This document shows positions 1-9,430 of a stretch of DNA of 55,583 nucleotides, piece after piece. The translations under genes and the position numbers were made by a program. Numbering within the stretch: the first letter of the stretch is position 1; each line of letters begins with the position of its first letter. This stretch comes from Melioribacteraceae bacterium (GTDB taxonomy: Bacteria > Bacteroidota > Ignavibacteria > Ignavibacteriales > Melioribacteraceae): NCBI GenBank assembly GCA_022181065.1, contig BQMY01000123.1:1-55583 (forward strand). The letters are read 5' to 3'. Below the pieces are notes generated by a model, which was not told the origin of the DNA, searched no databases, and saw nothing but the letters and a program-made list of their open reading frames with translations.

Positions 1-89
1 AAAAATACACAGAATTATTGAAAGGTGAAATTAGTTTCACCTCGGATAAAACTTCCGGAACTACTTTTAGAGTAAAGATTCCTGTGTGA
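1..89 (+). CDS. C-terminal end of a histidine kinase (partial, 5' truncated)
   Basis: The frame beginning at base 3 is open from the window edge and stops with TGA at 87-89. The last residues (about 28) read as the end of a HATPase_c domain: a Gly-Thr-Thr-Phe stretch (the G2-type turn) followed by a final beta strand, RVKIPV, as is usual at the C-terminus of sensor kinases. Only this tail is visible, so the sensor type and partner are unknown. Its stop lies inside the 3' end of the next, convergent gene (23-bp overlap). Confidence 0.55.
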   Translation, partial: KYTELLKGEISFTSDKTSGTTFRVKIPV

Positions 90-3000
90 TTTCGGTGTCT
101 TCTTCTGATAATTTTCTTACAAGTCCCGAATATTTCTGCTCAATTTTAAATCCGAAACGATAAAAATACTCAGGTCTGAAAAATCCGGTAGTAACATATT
201 TAACCTTTTCGGAACGTAATCTTTCGAATAGCTCATTCATCAGCTTTTCGCTTACACCTTTACGTCTGTATCTGTTAGAGACCACAATCTTGTCCATAAA
301 AACCGTCTCATTATCGATGTATTGATAGAACAAACCTCCCACAATAAATCCACGCTCGGATATGGCAACGAGAAAATCATGATCATCGCTGAAATTAACG
401 AGCAGATTGGCTTCAATAAATAATTGATGTAGCCTTGAAATTTCTTTAGGTGATACCGGTTTTCTGATATAGAATGAATCGCCATCGGAATCGAAGTATT
501 CAACCACAAGATTAGCCGAATGGGTACCCTCTTCTTTAGAGCGAATGATCACCGCTGAATCTGAAGGTTTGAGATGTGGATATATCAAACGGGTGAGGAA
601 ATACTTTTCGCGTTTGGTCAGTTCAATTTCAGACTCGATGTTTGTAATGAGTTCACGTGCCTGATCGAGTGAGAGGATGTTATGATGTTCTTTGGTTACA
701 ATATCCTGCAAAATTGAGCGCAATTCCGCTGAACTATTTAAAAATACTGTATTAAGGAAAAATCTTGCCCGGGTATCTTTGTTTGCATCCTCAAGTTCCG
801 GTAAATGATAAGTATTGTAAAGATCTGTTAGCATTGATGCCTGAGCAGTAAAAGAAGCGTCTTTATTTAATTCTGACCATCTGTGAAAACGTTTGATTGC
901 GAAATAGAGCTGTTTTGGTATAAATCCATTTTCCTCAACGGTTCCTAAAAATTGATTTAGATCGTTAATAACTCTGTCATCACTTTTTATTATTCCATCT
1001 TCTAACAGTTTTTGTAATTCTTTGAGTAGTTTTATACCACTTTCTTCACCCTCAGCATTGATAAGTCCCGAAAAAATATAATTGCAGATATTTTTCTTTT
1101 TCAGGAAAGGATATTCTTCTTCGGTAATTTTTACAAAATTATGATAAAAGAATTCAAATAGCTCACCAATATTTCCGGCTATTTCCCTGCTGGAAAATGA
1201 TACAACTTTGGTACCCGTTTGGTAATCGTGCGAGGGAATAATATAATTATTTATTGTTGTGTCGCCCAGCATGAGTTTGTGTCCGGTGAGCTTCCAGAAG
1301 TTAAAATATGCTGCCGCGGCGTTCCATACGAAGAATGACCAGAGATGGTACATCCTGGTATAGGCAGTTTCTTTTTTACGTGTCTCCCTCTGAACAAATT
1401 TCTTAACCGCATCGCCGGGAAAGAATTTACCGCTCCACAAATCATTTTCTGTCCAGTACCCTCCAAAATCCTCAACGAGTTCCTGCATAAAATATCTTGA
1501 TCCGGCGAGAATAAGCCAATTGACCTCTTCTTTTACGTTTTGTACTGAAAGTTTCTTGTTCAGATTTAAAACAATTTCAAATGAGCCGAGCATCCTTGTC
1601 TGAACCGAAACACGGTAAACCGATTTATCATGGTAGCTTCTAAGATGACTTATCCAAATTCCGCCCGGTGGAATATTGTTCAACATTATAAGCTTACCAC
1701 CCGAGAAGAGGAAAATGGCTTCACGAATTATGGCAGTGCTTGTAATAGCGTTTATTATCCGTTCCTTGTCACCTTCATCCATGCCCTCTTCGGTGATAAT
1801 AACATCCTTCCATCGGTATTCATCGCCTGTTTCCATATCGACAGCGATTTTTTGATTTGTCCCGAGCCAATTTCGGAATCCGGTTCTCATGGAGGTTCTG
1901 CAATGCAGGGCAAGTTCGGCAATTTCCGGATGAGAATCGAACAATTGATATTTAACAAAGACCTGTCGCAAGTGCTGATACGTGGTTGGATGCTGCGCGC
2001 CAAACTGACCGAGAAGGTAGAATAGACTTTTTATTGCCTTGAGTGATTCAGGATTATCATCAATGTATTTACGGATTTCTTCTTCAAGTACATTTTCGAT
2101 GATCAGGAGGTTCTCTTTTATATTTCCCGCGTCAATAATTTGATTCACGATTGAATCATCCAGCAGTTCCGGGTTCGCAGAGAGGTAATTTCTCAAAATT
2201 AGTAAAAACGAGAAATTCTCAGGATTTTGCAATGTTATTTTGAACATCTCCTTTTGAAGTACCGAGCTTTCGAATAAGCAGGGACGTTCCATTATCGACA
2301 ATGCTACCTTGAACCCGATCGCGCTTTTTTCTTTCAATGCCGCCGAGATATATTGAAGCGCAAAAAGAGAATAGTCCTCAATTCCGCTGAGCATCAGTTC
2401 AAAGGCTTTATGAATTCCCCACGTGGAATTTTCTCCCGCGCGCATCAATTCTGTTAACTTTTGCCTTGTAGAATCAAGTTTTCTTGCGGAATTGACAGCG
2501 CTAGTGACTGAGATACCTGAATCAGAATTATATTGTCTTATCCATTGAAGAATATTATCTCCGGCAAATTGGTACAAAGCTGTATTGCCTGCCCAATAGA
2601 CAGGATTAGTAAGAAACGGCTGGAGGTCAATTACACCCGATCTGGTTCTGTAACTGAAATTACCAATTCTGAATACGTCTTCAGAAATTTTTTCAATCGC
2701 GAGTGATTTTTGCAATTTGGGAATTATCACTGACTTCTCAGCGCTTAAGATACCCCTGTTAAGGCAGCCGTGTTCGCGAAGGAACCAATTTGGAACTCGA
2801 ACTTTGATTTTGTCAACCGTTAGGTTTGTATGCGGACTTTCATACATTTCTTCAATTATTTCCGCAAAATTACTCTCGATTATTTTTCTTTTAAAAGTTC
2901 CTTTTGGGGTTAGTTCACCGTTATCGAGGGTAAATGGACGAGGAATAATTCTAAAATCAACTATTCGTTCAAATGGCGCGAGAAATTTATTTACTGTCGC

Positions 3001-4863
3001 AATTACTGTTGAAAAGTAGTCCTGCTTTTGTTGAGTATCGGTATCCTGGAATATACCGTCATTGCCTTGAAAATCAGGAAAAATGAGAACTGTATTAAAA
3101 GGTCGGTGATCACCAACAAGAAATACCTGATGTACAAAATCAAAGTCGTTAAACAGATTTTCAATTTTTTGCGGGGCAACCGTTTCCCCCTTAATGTTCT
3201 TATAGATTTCCTTCTTTCGGTCGATAATTTCAATAAAACCGTTGGAATCCTTCTTCATTATATCTCCGGTAGCGAAATAACCATCTTCCGAGAATACTTC
3301 GCTTTCTTCCTGTCCGAAGTACCCAAGCATAACATAGTTACCTTTTACGAGCAGTTCACCATCCGCAGCCAGTTTTATTGAAATTCCGGGAAGCGCTCGC
3401 CCGAGAGAGTTGGGGATATATTCTCCGGGTGGAGTCATGGTAATGCCTCCGGTTGCTTCTGTCATACCAAAACCGCTCATCAACTCAACCCCATATTTCT
3501 GGAAAAACATAAATATATCGGGATCAAGATAGCCTGCTGCTGATAAACCCCAGCGCAATCTGCCACCTGTAAGGTCTTTAACTTTTTTTGTTATAACCTC
3601 TATTTCAGAAAATTCAATATCAACTTCAGCGCTTACTTTCTCATACAATTGAATCCATTTTTTAGGAATGGAAATAAAAATGGAGGGATTAACCATTTTC
3701 ATATTTTTAATCATTGTCTCAGCTGAAGGATTCTCCATAAATGAATATTCAGCATTCCAGAATACCGATCCCGTAAGTTCGAAGTATCTGCCGAAAGTAT
3801 GGAAAAGAGGGAGGTAACATAAAAACCCATCGTCCTCACCTATTTCGGGGATTGCCATAGCCCTGCAAAACCTTTTATACACAATGTTCATATTCGAAAA
3901 CATTATTCCCTTTGGCTCACCGGTTGTGCCGGATGTGTACATCACAGTGCAAGTTTCATTAAGCGCCGGGCGCACAAACGCTTCAGGATCAAAATCCAAT
4001 TTAGATTTAAGGAATTCATCGAATGAAAAGACCCAGCTCTCGGCACTTGAACCATGCAGCATGACGGCATATTTGAGATGCTTTAATTCATTTTTGATCG
4101 ACTTAATTTTATTCAGCTGTTTTTCATCAGAAAGTAAGATAATACCACATTCAGATTGATTGAGTATATATGAGATATGCTGAGGCACGGAGTTAGCGGG
4201 AATCATCACGTTTAGAATTCCGGCTCTTAGACAGGCAAGATCAAGTTGTGCCATATCGGGAGAATTTTCCATAAGAAAGGCAACTTTTTTTGATTCCGCT
4301 TTACTCAGTAAATTTTTAATTGCAGATGAAAATCTTTTTGTTTTTTTTTCAACATCACTCCAGGAGAGCTTCAATACCTTATCTCCTTTGATGATATTAA
4401 AAAGCGTTTTTGAAGGATATTTTTCTACCCTCTGATTAAAAAGTTTCTCAAAATTGTAGTCACTTTTTAACAGAAGCGAAGCAATCAGGTCTTCCCATCT
4501 ATCTTCTCGATAAATCTTTACAAGGAATTCTGTCAATCGAAAAATATCGAGATATTCGTAAATAAGTTCCTTTATGGCTTGGGTATCCCCTGAATCCAGA
4601 ATATGTTTACCAAACTCAAAATAGGTTTCTTTATCCAGATGTTCAGCGAAGGCTCCGTGAAGCTTGTTTTTGAAAGAAACGTTTAGAATATCCCTTATAA
4701 CGGGGAATATTTTGTCTTTCTCTATATCCGTGTCGTTTTTAACAATTTCCATGAGAATCTGATTAAATTCAGAAACATTTTTCTCAAGATCACCTTCTTC
4801 AAAGGAGGCGCTTCCGGCGTAAAACTTATCTTTAATCGCGAGTAAAGGGGAGACCATTTCCAT
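67..4863 (-). CDS. Acyl-CoA synthetase (AMP-forming) / uncharacterised middle region / GNAT acetyltransferase fusion
   Basis: A protein of about 1,598 aa. After a helical N-terminal 130 aa, residues 135-660 form an ANL-superfamily AMP-forming long-chain acyl-CoA synthetase: P-loop-like motif YTSGTTGEPKG near 309, GFGMTEATGG near 464, and the GDI and DRKKE motifs around 533-550. Residues about 700-1440 match no domain I recognise. Residues about 1455-1590 are a GNAT domain with the acetyl-CoA loop VVSNRYRRKG. Standalone synthetases are 550-650 aa, so this is a genuine fusion. The frame extends upstream to a TTG at 4965, but that codon lies inside the citrate synthase terminator, so I chose ATG 4863; ATG 4857 is an alternative. 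Fatty acid activation is supported by family; a protein-acetylation or N-acyl role for the C-terminus is inference. Confidence 0.85.
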   Translation of the reverse strand: MEMVSPLLAIKDKFYAGSASFEEGDLEKNVSEFNQILMEIVKNDTDIEKDKIFPVIRDILNVSFKNKLHGAFAEHLDKETYFEFGKHILDSGDTQAIKELIYEYLDIFRLTEFLVKIYREDRWEDLIASLLLKSDYNFEKLFNQRVEKYPSKTLFNIIKGDKVLKLSWSDVEKKTKRFSSAIKNLLSKAESKKVAFLMENSPDMAQLDLACLRAGILNVMIPANSVPQHISYILNQSECGIILLSDEKQLNKIKSIKNELKHLKYAVMLHGSSAESWVFSFDEFLKSKLDFDPEAFVRPALNETCTVMYTSGTTGEPKGIMFSNMNIVYKRFCRAMAIPEIGEDDGFLCYLPLFHTFGRYFELTGSVFWNAEYSFMENPSAETMIKNMKMVNPSIFISIPKKWIQLYEKVSAEVDIEFSEIEVITKKVKDLTGGRLRWGLSAAGYLDPDIFMFFQKYGVELMSGFGMTEATGGITMTPPGEYIPNSLGRALPGISIKLAADGELLVKGNYVMLGYFGQEESEVFSEDGYFATGDIMKKDSNGFIEIIDRKKEIYKNIKGETVAPQKIENLFNDFDFVHQVFLVGDHRPFNTVLIFPDFQGNDGIFQDTDTQQKQDYFSTVIATVNKFLAPFERIVDFRIIPRPFTLDNGELTPKGTFKRKIIESNFAEIIEEMYESPHTNLTVDKIKVRVPNWFLREHGCLNRGILSAEKSVIIPKLQKSLAIEKISEDVFRIGNFSYRTRSGVIDLQPFLTNPVYWAGNTALYQFAGDNILQWIRQYNSDSGISVTSAVNSARKLDSTRQKLTELMRAGENSTWGIHKAFELMLSGIEDYSLFALQYISAALKEKSAIGFKVALSIMERPCLFESSVLQKEMFKITLQNPENFSFLLILRNYLSANPELLDDSIVNQIIDAGNIKENLLIIENVLEEEIRKYIDDNPESLKAIKSLFYLLGQFGAQHPTTYQHLRQVFVKYQLFDSHPEIAELALHCRTSMRTGFRNWLGTNQKIAVDMETGDEYRWKDVIITEEGMDEGDKERIINAITSTAIIREAIFLFSGGKLIMLNNIPPGGIWISHLRSYHDKSVYRVSVQTRMLGSFEIVLNLNKKLSVQNVKEEVNWLILAGSRYFMQELVEDFGGYWTENDLWSGKFFPGDAVKKFVQRETRKKETAYTRMYHLWSFFVWNAAAAYFNFWKLTGHKLMLGDTTINNYIIPSHDYQTGTKVVSFSSREIAGNIGELFEFFYHNFVKITEEEYPFLKKKNICNYIFSGLINAEGEESGIKLLKELQKLLEDGIIKSDDRVINDLNQFLGTVEENGFIPKQLYFAIKRFHRWSELNKDASFTAQASMLTDLYNTYHLPELEDANKDTRARFFLNTVFLNSSAELRSILQDIVTKEHHNILSLDQARELITNIESEIELTKREKYFLTRLIYPHLKPSDSAVIIRSKEEGTHSANLVVEYFDSDGDSFYIRKPVSPKEISRLHQLFIEANLLVNFSDDHDFLVAISERGFIVGGLFYQYIDNETVFMDKIVVSNRYRRKGVSEKLMNELFERLRSEKVKYVTTGFFRPEYFYRFGFKIEQKYSGLVRKLSEEDTEITQESLL

Positions 4864-4948
4864 CAATAATCCGATGTTAGTTGTGAAATTGTTTGAATAT
4901 AAATAAAAGCGATAAAATTTAAAAGAGGATGGAATATAATGATTTGAA

Positions 4949-4977
4949 CAGAAAAGCCGGAGCAAAACGCTCCGGCT
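4949..4977 (-). terminator. Intrinsic terminator of citrate synthase
   Basis: A perfect 9-bp stem (AGCCGGAGC / GCTCCGGCT, 4955-4963 and 4969-4977) with a 5-nt loop lies 7 nt after the citrate synthase stop. On the minus strand it is followed by TTTTCTGTT. Confidence 0.85.
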
Positions 4978-4983
4978 GAAAAA

Positions 4984-6288
4984 TTATTTTATACCGGCAA
5001 TTTCTTCCATCATTGCAGTAGTAATTGATTTTGGTCTTTCGAGCGGATATCCTAATGCCCTGTCCCAAATAATATTTGCGGCAACACCAAGCGCGCGTCC
5101 GACACCGAAAAGTACAGTATAATACTCATACTCTTTGAGTCCGTAATGCCACTGAATCACACCTGATTGGGCATCAACATTTGGCCACGGGTTTTTAGCT
5201 TTGCCTTGCTCAAGCAATATTGGCGGAACGACTTTATAAAGAAGGTCAACATACTTGAATAAGGCATCATCTTTAAGGTGTACAAGACTGAATTCTCTTT
5301 GTGCCTGATATCTTGGGTCGGTTTTACGCAGCACAGCATGCCCGAAACCGGGTACAACCTGACCTGATTCGAGAGTATCCCAGACAAATTTTTTCATCTC
5401 TTCTTCTGAAGGAATTCTACCTTCCATTCTGTCCATTACTCCCTGAATCCAGCGAAGTACTTCCTGGTTGGCAAGACCATGCAGAGGACCGGCAAGACCG
5501 TTAAGCATAGCGGAAATCGCGTAATACATATCAGACAGGGCGCTTGCAACCAAATGACCTGTGTGAGCACTTACGTTACCACTCTCATGATCACTATGAA
5601 TAATAAAATAGAGTCTGGAAACGTCATCATAAGGTTTATCAATTCCCATCATATGAGCAAAGTTTCCACCCATATCGAGTGACGGATCCGGTGCGATGAT
5701 TGTATCACCTTTATATTTCATACGGTAAATGTATGATGCGATTTGCGGAAGTTTAGCCAGCAGATTGAGAGCATCTTCATAAGTAGATTCCCAATAATCC
5801 ATTTTGTTAACACCATCGCGATAAGCTTTGGCAAACTCGGACTCTCTTTGCATTGCAACAACAGCAGCCGAGAACATTGTCATCGGGTGAGTATCTCTCG
5901 GCATTGCTCTTAGAATATCAAAAACATATTGAGGAACATGCTGACGGTTGTTAAATTCTTTTGCAACCTCGTCAACCTCTGCCTTTGTAGGTATTTCACC
6001 TGTTAAAAGAAGATAGAAAAAGCCTTCGACATACGGCATTTCACCACCTTCAACCTTGGGCAGTTTTTCCATGACTTCAGGAATGGTGTAACCTCTGAAT
6101 CTAATACCTTCCTGAGGATCGAGATAAGAAATATCGGTTGTTAATCCTTTGATTCCTCGCATTCCACCGATTACTTGCGCGATAGTTACTTCACCGACTT
6201 TCGTATCGCCATATTCTTTTAATAATCTTGTGGTTCTTGGGCGCCAAGCTTCAATCTTGGTGTGCAGTTTTTCTTTTAAAGAACTCAT
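4984..6288 (-). CDS. gltA: Citrate synthase, eukaryotic/mitochondrial type
   Basis: A 434-aa enzyme condensing oxaloacetate and acetyl-CoA to citrate, the entry step of the TCA cycle. It resembles the mitochondrial-type branch rather than the E. coli-type hexameric branch: HSDHESGNVSAHT near 231-243, GPLHGLANQEV with His270, VPGFGHAVLRKTDPR with His317, and Asp372 in PNVDAQSG. These correspond to the porcine catalytic triad His274/His320/Asp375. The start at 6288 is fixed by an AGGAGG Shine-Dalgarno sequence 5 nt upstream. It stands alone between two minus-strand neighbours and has its own terminator. Mitochondrial-type citrate synthase is known from Bacteroidota-related lineages. Confidence 0.97.
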   Translation of the reverse strand: MSSLKEKLHTKIEAWRPRTTRLLKEYGDTKVGEVTIAQVIGGMRGIKGLTTDISYLDPQEGIRFRGYTIPEVMEKLPKVEGGEMPYVEGFFYLLLTGEIPTKAEVDEVAKEFNNRQHVPQYVFDILRAMPRDTHPMTMFSAAVVAMQRESEFAKAYRDGVNKMDYWESTYEDALNLLAKLPQIASYIYRMKYKGDTIIAPDPSLDMGGNFAHMMGIDKPYDDVSRLYFIIHSDHESGNVSAHTGHLVASALSDMYYAISAMLNGLAGPLHGLANQEVLRWIQGVMDRMEGRIPSEEEMKKFVWDTLESGQVVPGFGHAVLRKTDPRYQAQREFSLVHLKDDALFKYVDLLYKVVPPILLEQGKAKNPWPNVDAQSGVIQWHYGLKEYEYYTVLFGVGRALGVAANIIWDRALGYPLERPKSITTAMMEEIAGIK

Positions 6289-6318
6289 AACTCCTCCTGG
6301 TGATAATATGGTTTCAAA

Positions 6319-7602
6319 TTATTGACGAAGAATTTGCTTCGCCGCGTCAAAACCGCTTTTTACAGCGCTTTCGATAGTAGAGGGTAAGCCGGTATTTGTC
6401 CAGTCACCGGCAAGAATAAGGTTATCGAATGCTGATTTGATACCTGATCTAGCCATCTCGAATTCGGGTGAAGGCACAAACGTGGCTCTTTTTTCTTTAA
6501 TAATAACAGTTTCTTCTACATCACTTCTGCTAAAAAAGCTGAAGTGAATTTCCATCTCATCAAAAATCAGTTTCTCTAACACATCTTTCGAATAATCAAT
6601 TAAATTTTCAGCATCACTAATTACGATACTGATCTTATTCTCATGAACAAAAACCCATTGAACAGGGGAGTCTAAAAAAGCATAATATTGCTGATTGAAT
6701 CTTTCAGTATTTAATTTAATATGTATTGAAAGAATTGGTTTATACTCAGGATTTACTTTGTTTTTACCCGAGAATTCCGGCAATACTTTATAGAGTGCGT
6801 GTATTGGCACAGCACTAATAATATAATCAAAATTTTCGTAAGAACCTTTATTGGTATTTACTTTCAGGATATTTTTGTCACTATAAAATAATTTTTCCAC
6901 TCTCTCTGAAGTTTTAATATTTCCTTCATGGTTTTGTATATACTCAAGCGCATCATCAACGAACAATTCAGATAATCCTGCGTTTGGAACAATAAAATGG
7001 TAGCCGTCAGTTCTATTTATAAATATTTCTTTTAATACTTTAGCGAATGAACTCGCAGCTGCATGCTCAGGGGAAGCGTTCAGAGTTGCCACTACCAGAA
7101 TATTCCATAAGTATTTGATACTGTTTTCACTTTGGCGAAGCTGCGTCAGCCAGGCTTTTACCGTAAGATTACTCAAATTATCGGGATTTGTGAATTTTAG
7201 TCTTATCAATAATCCTGAAACTGATAGCCGCTCAGAAAGAGAAAGAACTTTAAACTTCAATATTGCGTTTAGCAAATCGAATGGATATTTGTAAGATTCA
7301 CCGGACAGGTAAAAGGATTCACCGGTACGGTTAAGAAAAGTGATAAAAATCGTTTTTATGATAGAAGTTTTGTGTGAAGTTCCGATAAGATTCAGGTAAT
7401 CGAGGGTATGATCATAACAACTCAAAAGCAGATGCTGACCATTATCATAGGTGAAATTTTTTTGGGGATCGTAACGTGAATATGTTCTTCCTCCCAATTT
7501 GGGAGAAGCTTCAAGAAGGGTAACTTTATAATTATTTTTTGCAAGCAGAACCGCGGATGCGAGTCCGGAAAGACCGCCACCGATTACGATTACTTTCTTC
7601 AT
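6319..7602 (-). CDS. hpnE: Hydroxysqualene dehydroxylase (squalene-associated FAD-dependent desaturase)
   Basis: A 427-aa flavoprotein of the amine-oxidase/phytoene-desaturase fold. A Rossmann GGGLSGLASA motif (residues 8-17) and LLEASPKLGGR bind FAD; DNGQHLLLSCY is the family signature of HpnE. Together with HpnC and HpnD it makes squalene from farnesyl diphosphate via presqualene diphosphate and hydroxysqualene. The C-terminal LAGDWTNTGLPSTIESA stretch is the second FAD-contact motif. The start codon overlaps the hpnD stop as TAATG, so the pair is translationally coupled. It is the last gene of the hpnCDE operon. A carotenoid desaturase is the alternative, but the context makes HpnE much more likely. 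Confidence 0.93.
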   Translation of the reverse strand: MKKVIVIGGGLSGLASAVLLAKNNYKVTLLEASPKLGGRTYSRYDPQKNFTYDNGQHLLLSCYDHTLDYLNLIGTSHKTSIIKTIFITFLNRTGESFYLSGESYKYPFDLLNAILKFKVLSLSERLSVSGLLIRLKFTNPDNLSNLTVKAWLTQLRQSENSIKYLWNILVVATLNASPEHAAASSFAKVLKEIFINRTDGYHFIVPNAGLSELFVDDALEYIQNHEGNIKTSERVEKLFYSDKNILKVNTNKGSYENFDYIISAVPIHALYKVLPEFSGKNKVNPEYKPILSIHIKLNTERFNQQYYAFLDSPVQWVFVHENKISIVISDAENLIDYSKDVLEKLIFDEMEIHFSFFSRSDVEETVIIKEKRATFVPSPEFEMARSGIKSAFDNLILAGDWTNTGLPSTIESAVKSGFDAAKQILRQ

Positions 7603-8444
7603 TAATATACCAGGCTATACTTAGCCCATACACCTAACGCAATTCCAGTCTTTTGTAGTTTTGATACATTAATTCGTTCTTCGAAAACGTTAAATTCTTT
7701 TTTCTCAAGTTTTTTAAGGAGGTTAAAGTATATATGCTGCATAGCTCTTGCGGCGAACATCGCAGGTTTGTCCTCAAAATCAAGATTTTCATTGGCTTTA
7801 TCAAAATAGTCGTGTGCCCGGGTTGATAATTCGTTCATCAAGGCAAGATAATTACTGTTATAATTGTTCGCGAAGATATCCTTTTCCGAATAACCGAATT
7901 TTGTCATTAGGTCAGAGGGTAGGTAAATTCTTCCAATTTCAGCGTCCACTTTCACATCACGCATTATATTGGTAAGCTGAAGCGCGTAACCGAGATTGAT
8001 GGCAAAATCAACAGCGGATTTATTTTTGTACCCGAATATCTCAATACACATTAAACCAACCGTAGATGCAACATAGTAGCAATATTCCATGAGATCGTCA
8101 ACAGTTACATATGAGCGTTTTTGCAAATCCATTTCCATGCCTTTGATAAGCTCAAAGAAAGGCTCAAATGGAATGTTGAATTTTTTTATAATAGTGGAAA
8201 GTTTATTCAAAAGTGAAAAATCCGAGTTGCCATACAGGCCTTTTTCCAACTCAACGCGCCATTTTCTTAACTGCTCATACCGGATATCATCGGGGATGTT
8301 ACCTTCGTCTATGATATCGTCTGTTTTACGGCAAAATGCATAAACGGTGTGCATAGCGTCTCGTTTTTCTTCGGGAAGAAGATTGAGCGCATAGTAAAAG
8401 CTGCTTTTACTTTGTTTTGATATTTCGTGTTGTTCAGTCAGCAT
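7602..8444 (-). CDS. hpnD: Presqualene diphosphate synthase (squalene/phytoene synthase family)
   Basis: A 280-aa trans-isoprenyl diphosphate synthase. The two aspartate-rich, Mg2+-binding motifs are present: DDIIDE (42-47) and DVKVDAEIGRIYLP (163-176). It is expected to join two farnesyl diphosphates into presqualene diphosphate. The gene overlaps hpnC by 11 bp upstream and hpnE by 1 bp downstream, so the three are one operon. Assignment to HpnD rather than a phytoene synthase rests on the paired paralogue HpnC and the adjacent HpnE; sequence alone cannot fully exclude a C40 product. Confidence 0.93.
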   Translation of the reverse strand: MLTEQHEISKQSKSSFYYALNLLPEEKRDAMHTVYAFCRKTDDIIDEGNIPDDIRYEQLRKWRVELEKGLYGNSDFSLLNKLSTIIKKFNIPFEPFFELIKGMEMDLQKRSYVTVDDLMEYCYYVASTVGLMCIEIFGYKNKSAVDFAINLGYALQLTNIMRDVKVDAEIGRIYLPSDLMTKFGYSEKDIFANNYNSNYLALMNELSTRAHDYFDKANENLDFEDKPAMFAARAMQHIYFNLLKKLEKKEFNVFEERINVSKLQKTGIALGVWAKYSLVY

Positions 8445-9297
8445 ATTTTTTAGCGGTTATTAGAGCTTTCATCATCAACAGGAGGTGCTCGGATTTATTT
8501 AACTTTGGACTAGAATTTAATACTTTATATTGTAAACTATCAATCTTATTTATTATTTTTTCACCACCCATGATAGTCCAGAGTATTTGAGTTCTTAATT
8601 TTGAAGGCAGCATTGGCAGAATTTTCCTTCCGTTATCAAAAAGATAGCGTACCCTGTCTGTTTCATACTTGATCAGTGCATTAAAAGCGTCCACGTTTCT
8701 AAGTGAGGCGAAAGAGTTTTCGTCCATATTAAATTTATAGAGGTCTTCTCTCGGGATGTAAATTCTGTTTTTCTCCAAATCCGCGCTTATATCCTGCAGA
8801 AAATTTGTAATCTGAAGAGCTGTACAGATATTATCGGAATAAAAGTATATTTTTTCATCATCAATTTGATGGAGCTGTAAAATTATCCTGCCAACCGGAT
8901 TGGCGGAAAGTTTACAATAATCGACCAGCTCCTTGAAAGTTTTATATCTGTTTTTTTTTGTATCCTGTCGAAACGCTTCAAGCAACATTAAAAATAGCTG
9001 AGGGTCGAGCTTTTTATAGAATATTGTGTTGTGAAGTGCCATCCATACTTCATCTCTGTACTTGCCCGCCAGTGCAGCGCGAAAATTATCTTCATATTCA
9101 TCCAGACTTTTAATTCGCTGGAATGGGGGAACGTTGCCTTCGTCTGCAATATCATCAGCCTTTCTGGCAAAAAGATAAACCACCGCGACATGTTTTCTCA
9201 AATCCTCAGGTAAAAACCTGGAAATAACGGGGAAATTCTCATAGTGGTCTTTCGCCATTTTTTGAGCTATTTCGTAAGCTGTATCCAAATTATTCAT
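8434..9297 (-). CDS. hpnC: Hydroxysqualene synthase (squalene synthase HpnC)
   Basis: A 287-aa squalene/phytoene synthase paralogue with DDIADE (48-53) and a second motif QDISADLEKNRIYIP (168-182). In characterised hpnCDE pathways it converts presqualene diphosphate to hydroxysqualene. The frame can be extended to a TTG at 9312, but ATG 9297 is preceded by AAGG at 5-nt spacing and gives the usual family N-terminus, so I start there. It is the first gene of the operon; the promoter must lie in the AT-rich 130 bp before it. No squalene-hopene cyclase gene follows, so the fate of the squalene is not shown here. Confidence 0.92.
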   Translation of the reverse strand: MNNLDTAYEIAQKMAKDHYENFPVISRFLPEDLRKHVAVVYLFARKADDIADEGNVPPFQRIKSLDEYEDNFRAALAGKYRDEVWMALHNTIFYKKLDPQLFLMLLEAFRQDTKKNRYKTFKELVDYCKLSANPVGRIILQLHQIDDEKIYFYSDNICTALQITNFLQDISADLEKNRIYIPREDLYKFNMDENSFASLRNVDAFNALIKYETDRVRYLFDNGRKILPMLPSKLRTQILWTIMGGEKIINKIDSLQYKVLNSSPKLNKSEHLLLMMKALITAKKYAD

Positions 9298-9430
9298 TAT
9301 TGCCTTGCCCAATAACTTAAATTTACCCGGAAACGGAATTAAGTAGCTAATATAATTAGAAAATAAATAATTTTAATAAAAAAACGAAGTTTTGTCTGGT
9401 GAAAGAAGTAAAAAGAGGAAAAAGGTGAAG

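Noticed and set aside
1630-2025. 131-codon open frame on the plus strand inside the synthetase fusion gene
   Set aside because: It is antisense to a well-supported coding region, has no ribosome binding site and its product has no recognisable features.
4864-4965. N-terminal extension of the acyl-CoA synthetase fusion to a TTG at 4965
   Set aside because: The TTG and following codons lie in the loop and stem of the citrate synthase terminator, and the extra residues do not resemble the family; ATG 4863 is better.
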